In this document: one piece after another, positions 31,360-38,719 of the stretch | Layout of the letters: each line of letters opens with the position of its first letter | How positions within the stretch are numbered: position 1 is the first letter of the stretch | Notes under the pieces: generated by a model | Seen by the model: the letters and a program-made list of their open reading frames with translations, nothing else | Told to the model about the DNA's origin: nothing | Database searches by the model: none | Position numbers and translations under genes: made by a program | Source: a bacterium | Lineage (GTDB): Bacteria; Patescibacteriota; Saccharimonadia; Saccharimonadales; DATKHC01 | Direction of reading: 5' to 3' | DNA length: 50,313 bases | Assembly (NCBI GenBank): GCA_021781215.1 | Contig: JAJXXC010000010.1 | Span: 1 to 50,313 of the forward strand

Positions 31360-31596
31360 TTAGTTAGTAGTGCCCATAACTACTTTTGTGGCAGTTTGTC
31401 CAATTCTCATTAAGAGTCTCATGTCATTTAAAGGCCTTGCATCTAGATAATCAGCAATATCTGATTCAGCTCGTCTACGATATGACGCTACAAGATTACG
31501 TTCTGAATAATGTCCAAAACTTGATACGCATCCATGTCCTACTGAGGTATAAACGTTATACCAAGGATTAGACAGCTTTGGTTCTATATATGGTTC
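31360..31596 (-). pseudogene. Start-less coding-like frame downstream of, and -1 relative to, the 31584-32039 gene
   Basis: EPYIEPKLSNPWYNVYTSVGHGCVSSFGHYSERNLVASYRRRAESDIADYLDARPLNDMRLLMRIGQTATKVVMGTTN*; no ATG/GTG/TTG in its first 50 codons or so. Absent from the ORF track. Confidence 0.5.
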
Positions 31597-32039
31597 TCAT
31601 CAACTATATCAACGGACAGATTAGGAGTTAGATGCACTACGGCTTGGTTAATAACGTCGTGAATCTTAAATTTACTACCATATCTTTCAAAGGTATATAG
31701 TTGGCCTCTAAATACCGGTTGGCCATTTTCTCTTCTAGTTATTGCATCTTCATAGATGTAGGTGCCAGAAGGTGGGAACGAAACCATAGCTTCGTCACCG
31801 TAAGTATTATGAATTTCTATTTTTAGAGGTCTACTGTCTTCTGGATTCTTGGTAGTTACTTCAAGTATTTGTCCAATAGGTGCGTTATATGAATTTACCA
31901 AAGGCCAAAGCATATCTATCATCGCCATGAATTCTTCTGAGCGCTCACTAGCTTCTGTGGCTAGCTGACCCAGTGATCTCATCGTCTCTAAGACTCTGAA
32001 TTCTAATTCGTGTGGGTTTTTAGTTACTATTTCTGACAT
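31584..32039 (-). CDS. Hypothetical protein
   Basis: 151-aa ORF with coding-like composition (MSEIVTKNPHELEFRVLETMRSLGQ...). Confidence 0.65.
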   Translation of the reverse strand: MSEIVTKNPHELEFRVLETMRSLGQLATEASERSEEFMAMIDMLWPLVNSYNAPIGQILEVTTKNPEDSRPLKIEIHNTYGDEAMVSFPPSGTYIYEDAITRRENGQPVFRGQLYTFERYGSKFKIHDVINQAVVHLTPNLSVDIVDENHI

Positions 32040-32053
32040 ATACGTATATTCAA

Positions 32054-32225
32054 CTACTTTTTAGGTCGGTGAGCAAGCATTAGGGTTATATTTACATATA
32101 GTAATAATTTTTTCTTACTTTCTATTAGTCCAGACAACCTCGTGAACTGATTTCGCCTCGTTAAATCTTTTAAGAGTTGTAAGGCAGATCCGGACCCATT
32201 GTTCCCCTTAGGGCAGCAAGCTGTG
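32054..32225 (-). pseudogene. Diverged gene-end fragment, copy A
   Basis: GEQWVRICLTTLKRFNEAKSVHEVVWT, then frame disruption and ..LMLAHRPKK*; related to 36964-37122. Confidence 0.45.
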
Positions 32226-32574
32226 CTGCTGCATTTATTGATTTGTCAGCATCTGATCCTATGAGGTCGTCATGGAGGCGTGTTATTTGGGCTTTGAGTG
32301 AATCACTGTAGTCTCTAGCTACTGCATGAGCCCCTGCTTTAGCGAAGCCATCCGAAGCGCTGGTCTTTTTAGTACCTTTATCAACTCCACCTATGTCAGT
32401 ACTACCACTTTTTCTAGCGGTATAGGCCTGAGTTTGTGACGCCTCTTCTCGTAGTGTGGTATCTTTACCGTATGTTCTATCAAGGGCGTTATCTATGAAT
32501 GTACCAGCTCCGATTGGACCAAGTGCCCTCCACTTATTTGCAGAAGCGGGGAGTATGGTGTTTGAACTATTCCG
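32170..32574 (-). pseudogene. 134-codon start-less coding-like frame, in frame after the TAA of 32575-32907
   Basis: RNSSNTILPASANKWRALGPIGAGTFIDNALDRTYGKDTTLREEASQTQAYTARKSGSTDIGGVDKGTKKTSASDGFAKAGAHAVARDYSDSLKAQITRLHDDLIGSDADKSINAAAQLAALRGTMGPDLPYNS*; the only ATG is near the 3' end. Confidence 0.55.
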
Positions 32575-32907
32575 TTATTTATTGATTCGTGCTGCAATCG
32601 CATATTGCGTAAAATATCTGTCCAAACTGCTTAGCTCGTTAGTTGATGGGCTTTCTTTGTATATAACTGTAAGAAATTGATCTCTTGATCTAAGAACTTC
32701 TTTTGACCTTATTGACTTAGCGTTAATCAGTTGGTCTATTGTCACATCGAACAAATCTAGAGCACGTATGATTGAGTTTTCCAAGTTCTGTTTATTATTT
32801 TGTTTTTTTGAATTAATTGCTCTACCAACTTCGCTAGAAATATTACCCATTTGATCGAAAATAGACATTTTTGACCATTTGGCTCTATCTACTTGATAAG
32901 TAATCAT
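32575..32907 (-). CDS. Helical hypothetical protein, partner of a DUF5674-like gene
   Basis: VDRAKWSKMSIFDQMGNISSEVGRAINSKKQ...ALDLFDVTIDQL; ATGA overlap with the upstream gene. Confidence 0.7.
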   Translation of the reverse strand: MITYQVDRAKWSKMSIFDQMGNISSEVGRAINSKKQNNKQNLENSIIRALDLFDVTIDQLINAKSIRSKEVLRSRDQFLTVIYKESPSTNELSSLDRYFTQYAIAARINK

Positions 32908-33245
32908 TTTGTAATAATTTCACTTACTATGTCTGTAATTTGATTCTGGATATTGGGGTTTTCTACACTTCTGGACATATTTTGTTGTCTAGGTCGGATA
33001 TTGATCATTGAGTCAAATTCAATAAAATTCTCAGTTCCATAATTTGCAGGATGTAGGTTAATTCCCCATAGACTATTTTGTTGTGATCCGTGTTCTAAAA
33101 GGTATTGTTCTCCGTCAACATGCATCTCAGCGTCAATAACCATAATTTTTTTGTCAATATCAACGACAGCTTTTACTATATTTCCATACATTTTGTCTGA
33201 TAATGTTTGAAGTTCGCTAACTGATATAGAATTCACTTGTTTCAT
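32904..33245 (-). CDS. DUF5674-like protein
   Basis: KAVVDIDKKIMVIDAEMHVDGEQYLLEHGSQQNSLWGINLHP...FIEFDSMINIRPRQQNMSRSVENPNI; family name from memory. Confidence 0.7.
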   Translation of the reverse strand: MKQVNSISVSELQTLSDKMYGNIVKAVVDIDKKIMVIDAEMHVDGEQYLLEHGSQQNSLWGINLHPANYGTENFIEFDSMINIRPRQQNMSRSVENPNIQNQITDIVSEIITK

Positions 33246-33531
33246 AAAATTATTATATATCTAAAATTCGAAAGCGCCCAATCCAAGCGAGGCTTAATAG
33301 CGGATGCTATTATGGTTATTCTCTTGGTGAAATATCAACTTTCAATAAAAACTCATATTATATTAAACAGTTACTAGAGTATTTAAATATTCCATGGCTT
33401 AGGAATTGTTCTGGAATCATACTTTAGATCAAGAAGTAAAGTGTGATGTTAAGGAGATAAGACAACTCATAGATGGAGTGATGTCTGATGAAAATGGATT
33501 AGTGGGCTTATGAGATGCTAGCAGGTTTTTT

Positions 33532-34257
33532 TTATTCGACAATTTTAAGCAAACCATTTCGAAAATCAGCCAATACTGTAGGAAGATCACCTTCTAATTG
33601 ACTGAGTGATAATTTATCTAAAGGAAGCAGATCGTCATCAGTAGCTAATCTTGGGCTATTACTTATAATTTCGTCGCGGTTAAAAAATGCTTCTGCGTAC
33701 CCTCGTAACTTAGAGCCTCGCAGTTCTTCTCGATAGCCCGTAAGTATTTGTTCATCCGAATCATGGTCAGGACGGTAATAATCACATCTTTGGATCAAGG
33801 GAATAACCCACAGTTCTCCGGATTCTGCAATAAAAATTGGTTTAAAGAAGAAAGTTCTGGGCTCCCCCCCCTCATCGTATCCAAAAACTTTCTGAAAACG
33901 TTCTTCAACCAACCACCCCTTAACCGTACCTATATCAGTCGTGAATATTTCTGTACTATTGGCATGAAGCTTACGTTGCTTACGGTTCATGCCACTTAAA
34001 TCTTTGGGTCTTCGTCCAGCTTCAGTCAAAACCAGTGTTGTTGGTTTAATGCTGCCAGGTATTTCATTAACAATAGATTTTGCGTCTTCACGCATCTGAT
34101 TAGCAATAACTAACTGAAGCTCTTTCTTTTTTTTATCTGTTTCTATTTTTTCAGCAAATTCTCTTGCCGCATTTGCTTCTGCTTGAAGCCTAGCATTTTC
34201 TTCATTAGTTCGTAACTCATCTTGATGAGTTATAAATTGTTCCACAAATTTATTCAT
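33532..34257 (-). CDS. Hypothetical protein with N-terminal coiled coil
   Basis: 241-aa ORF, charged helical N-terminus and a globular C-terminal part. Confidence 0.7.
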   Translation of the reverse strand: MNKFVEQFITHQDELRTNEENARLQAEANAAREFAEKIETDKKKKELQLVIANQMREDAKSIVNEIPGSIKPTTLVLTEAGRRPKDLSGMNRKQRKLHANSTEIFTTDIGTVKGWLVEERFQKVFGYDEGGEPRTFFFKPIFIAESGELWVIPLIQRCDYYRPDHDSDEQILTGYREELRGSKLRGYAEAFFNRDEIISNSPRLATDDDLLPLDKLSLSQLEGDLPTVLADFRNGLLKIVE

Positions 34258-34307
34258 AAACTATAGTATAGCATCAATTCGGATTATAATCAATAGTTTT
34301 ATTCTGC

Positions 34308-34423
34308 GACTATACCATGACAGCAAGTAGACAGATTAGATAAGGACTTAGGATTATAGGGGTCTACAGTTAAGCGTTATACTCCCTAAATTAGGAAACC
34401 CTACTTGCTGTCATGGTATAGTC
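34308..34423. repeat. Perfect 23-bp inverted repeat flanking a 70-bp spacer
   Basis: gactataccatgacagcaagtag (34308-34330) and its exact reverse complement ctacttgctgtcatggtatagtc (34401-34423). Confidence 0.95.
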
Positions 34424-34551
34424 TTCGTACTTATTTATGTGAACCGGACAGGTATAATTGAGGTTCTCTCTTTACGTATATCCTACCTTTTACATCCCGA
34501 ACTCACTTATCAAGGTAGTCACTAGTATTCAGATTTTTTGTAATTCTAATA

Positions 34552-34689
34552 TCAGATTGCATCACCCCATTCTATATCCTCAAATATATCTTTTTCACTT
34601 TTGTATCGTGATTCTTTACTTGCAAGTATTCCTACACCTAGGCTTAGACTAAGTTGTTGAGTTTTTATGTCAACATTATGAGGTTGCAT
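34552..34689 (-). pseudogene. Coding-like 45-codon frame, possible 3' end of a broken gene
   Basis: MQPHNVDIKTQQLSLSLGVGILASKESRYKSEKDIFEDIEWGDAI*; overlaps the end of the 34665-34784 frame in another register. Confidence 0.4.
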
Positions 34690-34784
34690 CTCATGTAATC
34701 TATTGCCTTACCATCTATAAAAAATCTTCTATTTTTTCGAGTTCTAGCCCCTCCCAAAAAGACAAGCATAGCTTCCAACTGTGG
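34665..34784 (-). pseudogene. In-frame continuation after the TAA of 34785-35099
   Basis: PQLEAMLVFLGGARTRKNRRFFIDGKAIDYMRCNLIMLT* follows ...QQEAREE* in the same frame. Confidence 0.4.
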
Positions 34785-35099
34785 TTATTCTTCTCTTGCT
34801 TCTTGCTGGCGATCCTTAACATACCCGCCCATTAAATATGAGTCAAAATCTGGTTCCGTAGGAATAGTCTGAGATATGGCAGTTTCGCCTAGAGATTTAA
34901 TGTGAGGGTTAGGAATATTAGTATATCCCATTCTACAACCCTCTATTGAATCTATTTTGATTCCCATGGACCCTTCTTTTGCCTCTCGGACCAACCTATC
35001 TAAATTATTCTGACGCCTAAGCTCACGGACTGACATTCTCTGCTGTTTAGCTCTGTGTTTTTCCTTAGCAGTTATCATCAAACGAGTGCTATCTTCCAT
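34785..35099 (-). CDS. Hypothetical protein, possibly truncated
   Basis: 104-aa ORF, basic N-terminus (MEDSTRLMITAKEKHRAKQQRMSVRELRRQNNLDRL). Confidence 0.55.
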   Translation of the reverse strand: MEDSTRLMITAKEKHRAKQQRMSVRELRRQNNLDRLVREAKEGSMGIKIDSIEGCRMGYTNIPNPHIKSLGETAISQTIPTEPDFDSYLMGGYVKDRQQEAREE

Positions 35100-35290
35100 T
35101 TAGATATAATACAATATTACTTGAAAGCAGTACACTGATGGTTTATGCGACTCGACTACTTCACTTCGGTAGAAATTGATATTTATTTAGGATATTCGGT
35201 CTATAGATTGGCTAGAGGTTATAAAGTCTAACCAAGAGTAGGTTAGTAGCCCCAAGCAAGGCTATAAAAGGCTCAAAGTATATGTTTCTA

Positions 35291-35635
35291 TTACGGTGTA
35301 ACAACTAAAGGTTTGGTCGTTTCACCAAGTCCATTAATACTATTTTGGACAGTAACATTCTCTTCAACGTTAACAATCTCAATAGACTGGAGTATGCCCT
35401 CGACGTTAACTTCGTTAACGCAGGTGGATTCCTTAAAGTAGCTAAATTTAGGTGATTCTTGTTTGTCGGCAACTGTCTGTATAGCTTCATCTAATGGTAG
35501 TTGCGGGCTAATTCTATCACTTAATATTAAATCTAGTAGTTTAAGCCTAGGATTGTGATGTATAGATTTACGTAATAAATGACCACCCAATTCAGTTACA
35601 AGAGGGCAACGTAGACCTGTAAGTTTCATCTCCAT
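35291..35635 (-). CDS. Hypothetical protein
   Basis: 114-aa ORF; overlaps 35592-35783 in another frame. Confidence 0.5.
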   Translation of the reverse strand: MEMKLTGLRCPLVTELGGHLLRKSIHHNPRLKLLDLILSDRISPQLPLDEAIQTVADKQESPKFSYFKESTCVNEVNVEGILQSIEIVNVEENVTVQNSINGLGETTKPLVVTP

Positions 35636-35783
35636 AGCTAAACCTGGGGCTAATACTTACATTTGTATCATCTCTGACTCGACCTGAACAGGTTATGCCT
35701 AGCTCCGACGCGATTCTGTCTCGAATGCTAAAACTAATATCTTTATTACTTACACAATCATTACAATTTGATCTTTCGCCCAT
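35592..35783 (-). CDS. Small Cys-containing hypothetical protein
   Basis: MGERSNCNDCVSNKDISFSIRDRIASELGITCSGRV...; ggaggt RBS just upstream of the start. Confidence 0.5.
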   Translation of the reverse strand: MGERSNCNDCVSNKDISFSIRDRIASELGITCSGRVRDDTNVSISPRFSYGDETYRSTLPSCN

Positions 35784-35875
35784 ACAATACCTCCGATTAA
35801 TTAGTTTAGTTATACATCTATTTTATTACCTGGACAAGCACTCCACTAATTCATTTTCATCAGATAATAGTTAAA

Positions 35876-36334
35876 TTACTCTTCGTATCCAACAACATCA
35901 TCGCTAAAAGTTTGATCGTAAAATGAGACTGTTTCAGGTGCAGTAACTTCTTTCAAGAACGACTCCCCTAATTCTGTTATCCCTAATGTACTATCTATCA
36001 ATCCGTTTGAATTGAGGTGGGCTATAGTTTCAATTATTTCTTGGTGGAGATGAGTAGTACTTTTGCTTTGGAAGGAACCACCAATTACGTGTCTATTCTC
36101 ATCCATCCAATCCCAGAGCTTATATCGAACTACGTCTTCAAGTGTCTTCTCAAGAATTGCAAGACCCCAGGTTCCTACCCCGCCCTCTATATGACTATTA
36201 ATTGTATCGATGGTGGCTAAGATGTAGCCTTTTCTCCCTGTATTTGGAAGGAGTTTTATACTGCCAACTGTCTGAACAAGCTCTATATGTTCCCGGGCAT
36301 CTTCTTCAAAATATTGAAAATGTTTCTGTTCCAT
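35876..36334 (-). CDS. Hypothetical protein
   Basis: 152-aa ORF, no recognised domain. Confidence 0.6.
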   Translation of the reverse strand: MEQKHFQYFEEDAREHIELVQTVGSIKLLPNTGRKGYILATIDTINSHIEGGVGTWGLAILEKTLEDVVRYKLWDWMDENRHVIGGSFQSKSTTHLHQEIIETIAHLNSNGLIDSTLGITELGESFLKEVTAPETVSFYDQTFSDDVVGYEE

Positions 36335-36431
36335 AGCATAATTTTTACTGTTTTTTAATATTTATGCAACCAATAGCGGTTTAGATCTTGATAATCTTGT
36401 ATTTAGAGGGTTATTTATTCGGGAAAACTAC

Positions 36432-36947
36432 TTAGTTACTAAAGCCCATACCAGCATTTGGTTCAAAATCTTTTCTGTTGTCTGATCTTTTCGCGACAAG
36501 AAGTTTGGTAAGCAAATCGGCCCGACTACGTATATTATTAACCTCATATCTGGAGTGCTCAATGTACCGACGACGTGAATATTCGAAACCTACTGTTGAG
36601 GCAATTCCCAATCCCAAGACTGGTACTGCAGCTACTGTACCGCTTTTGATCCATTCACCAGCACCACCTACCAAGGCAATCATCAAGACAGTTGCACCAA
36701 ACATCCTTGTTCGATTAGGAATCCGATGTGCTGCTTCTTCATAGTCTTGTTCGGCTCGATCTCTTATATCTTCAATCATTTTTTCGCTAATCTGTTCTAG
36801 GGTAATTGGCGTATCATCATGTTTTGGTTCCCCGATTATTTGTCTTGGAGTTGCCGAAAAGAGGTATTTGCCATCGGCAAAATATGAGGTGTCGGTTGTG
36901 ATTGACTCTCTAGTTTCTTTTGTGATAATTGGTAACCGTTCATCCAT
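36432..36947 (-). CDS. Hypothetical membrane protein
   Basis: Two adjacent hydrophobic segments (MFGATVLMIALVGGAGEWI, GTVAAVPVLGLGIASTVGF). Confidence 0.65.
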   Translation of the reverse strand: MDERLPIITKETRESITTDTSYFADGKYLFSATPRQIIGEPKHDDTPITLEQISEKMIEDIRDRAEQDYEEAAHRIPNRTRMFGATVLMIALVGGAGEWIKSGTVAAVPVLGLGIASTVGFEYSRRRYIEHSRYEVNNIRSRADLLTKLLVAKRSDNRKDFEPNAGMGFSN

Positions 36948-36963
36948 ATATAGGGTATATTAA

Positions 36964-37122
36964 CTACTTTTTGGTATCGTATGCAAGCATTATCGTTTTA
37001 TAAGTAATAACTTTTTCAGGCTCTAGAGCAACAGTCCAAACAATCTCATCAACTGATTTTGCTTCATTAAATTTCTTTATGGTTGTAGTTAGAATTGGCT
37101 GGGGAATGGTTCTGGAATCAAA
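36964..37122 (-). pseudogene. Diverged gene-end fragment, copy B
   Basis: FDSRTIPQPILTTTIKKFNEAKSVDEIVWTVALEPEKVITYKTIMLAYDTKK*; no canonical start before the last quarter. Confidence 0.45.
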
Positions 37123-37133
37123 TTATTTGATTT

Positions 37134-37547
37134 TTATAACTTATTACGACATTCTGTAGAAAGTGTTACAAGAGGTTTTACTGTCGAAAATCGTGTTGCA
37201 GGTTCATCAACAATCGAACCAAATACTAATTCCTGCATTGGTCCATAGTCAGGTTTCACTATTATTTTCAAATCATTTGGTTTTGCCCTAACAAATCTAC
37301 CTTCAACAATAACTTCACTATCCTCATATGAAGATACGGTCACAGTTGCCCCTGCAAGTTGCATAATATCACAGCCAATGTTATGTAGCTTATACTTTAA
37401 TAGATCTCTGTCCGTTTGAGTTAAGTGCATCTCCCTATTTCGTATCAAAAACGCCTTATGGGCGGCATCTAAAAGTAAACTTAGCCACATAACACCGTTC
37501 TGATCAGAAGACTCTAAATCAGGTAAAAGCTCATTACTCGTGTTCAT
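37134..37547 (-). CDS. Hypothetical protein
   Basis: 137-aa ORF, coding-like composition. Confidence 0.6.
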   Translation of the reverse strand: MNTSNELLPDLESSDQNGVMWLSLLLDAAHKAFLIRNREMHLTQTDRDLLKYKLHNIGCDIMQLAGATVTVSSYEDSEVIVEGRFVRAKPNDLKIIVKPDYGPMQELVFGSIVDEPATRFSTVKPLVTLSTECRNKL

Positions 37548-37608
37548 ATTTAATATTATATAATTATATCTGATGATGCCAATACTGGCTGGCTACAAAG
37601 GGCTTGAA

Positions 37609-37854
37609 CTACAAATCTTTGTAAGTCTTTTCATTTCGGAGATCAATTTTAATAATAAAGATCTTGTCATTATTTTTAGAATAAACTATCCTTATCCGAT
37701 TTTTTCTTACTCGAAATAGATTACTATGCCCTTTTAGTTTTTTAATGTCTAACCCTAGGGTGTCGTCCATTGTAACCCTAAGGATAAGTAACTTAACTAA
37801 ATTACGCTCTTGTTGGGATAGTTTTGCTAATAACTTTTTAATTTTATCAGCCAT
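37609..37854 (-). CDS. RelE/ParE-superfamily toxin
   Basis: KLKGHSNLFRVRKNRIRIVYSKNNDKIFIIKIDLRNEKTYKDL; directly downstream of a Phd/YefM-like antitoxin gene. Confidence 0.85.
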   Translation of the reverse strand: MADKIKKLLAKLSQQERNLVKLLILRVTMDDTLGLDIKKLKGHSNLFRVRKNRIRIVYSKNNDKIFIIKIDLRNEKTYKDL

Positions 37855-37863
37855 AACAATATT

Positions 37864-38097
37864 TTAATCTAAGGCCTTCAATATATCATTTGCAGATATG
37901 CCACCATCAGCTAATTCAGTAAAATCTATAATGGTCGTCCATTGACCCTCATCAGCAATAGGATTTATCTGGAATATTGGTTTTGAGCGTTTGACTACAG
38001 TAAAGCTTTGACCGTTATTAATAGCATCAATATATTTTGGAAATTGATCTCTTAATTGCTTAAGACTTATAGTATTTGCTTGATCTAATGTATTCAT
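37864..38097 (-). CDS. Phd/YefM-family antitoxin
   Basis: ANTISLKQLRDQFPKYIDAINNGQSFTVVKRSKPIFQINP. Confidence 0.83.
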   Translation of the reverse strand: MNTLDQANTISLKQLRDQFPKYIDAINNGQSFTVVKRSKPIFQINPIADEGQWTTIIDFTELADGGISANDILKALD

Positions 38098-38164
38098 ACT
38101 TAAAGTTTAACTAAAGATGAACTTTATGTCAATAGCTTTAATGGCTGAGCACGTTGGTCTAGAA

Positions 38165-38707
38165 TTATTTTGCTTTGCCACCTGATTTGATCTCGATTCT
38201 CGGACCATTATGAGTACCTCTTGGTGTTTGTTCAGTTTTTGGGATATAAGTGTCTATGTCAGTAATCCATATTCTTGCTACGTCATGCCATCTCATTATC
38301 TGTCCGAATTTTTTATGCCCTAAATCTTTCCTAATGGCTAGAATTAAATCACCAAAGTACTCCATGCTATTAATATTCCAGCTTGTGTCACCAGCATCTG
38401 CTTGGCTCTGATCATATTTGTACAAGTGTTGCATGTAATCTCCGGTGCATTTTACTACTTCATTAGAGGCAAAAGTTAGGATTTTCGGAAAATAGTTTTT
38501 TAATGTTTCTACGATATTTTCATTATCTAACTTGTTTGATCCACTATATGTGTCATATAAGAACTTTACATAACCTGAATAAAGAGCTTGTTTTTTGTTT
38601 TTAAGATCCGCTCGTAAGCCTGCGTTTTTAGTATATGACTGTGTAAGGAGTATACTTAATAACCCTGACAACCCTGTTAGCAAAACTATCCAAATTGAAG
38701 TGTTCAT
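38165..38707 (-). CDS. Hypothetical membrane-anchored protein with RKDLGH motif
   Basis: N-terminal TM (IWIVLLTGLSGLLSILLTQ), helical body, LILAIRKDLGHKKFG. Confidence 0.7.
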   Translation of the reverse strand: MNTSIWIVLLTGLSGLLSILLTQSYTKNAGLRADLKNKKQALYSGYVKFLYDTYSGSNKLDNENIVETLKNYFPKILTFASNEVVKCTGDYMQHLYKYDQSQADAGDTSWNINSMEYFGDLILAIRKDLGHKKFGQIMRWHDVARIWITDIDTYIPKTEQTPRGTHNGPRIEIKSGGKAK

Positions 38708-38719
38708 ACTATACGTCTC

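Noticed and set aside
31386-31571. 61-aa plus-strand ORF
   Set aside because: Antisense to the start-less frame 31360-31596, which looks more coding-like.
32456-32680. 74-aa plus-strand ORF
   Set aside because: Antisense to the 32170-32574 frame and to the end of 32575-32907.
34458-34652. 64-aa plus-strand ORF
   Set aside because: Low-complexity, unlike a real protein; the minus strand here has more convincing coding remnants.
35216-35245. Small hairpin ctaacc-aagagta-ggttag
   Set aside because: Short stem without a T-tract; not enough to call a terminator or RNA element.
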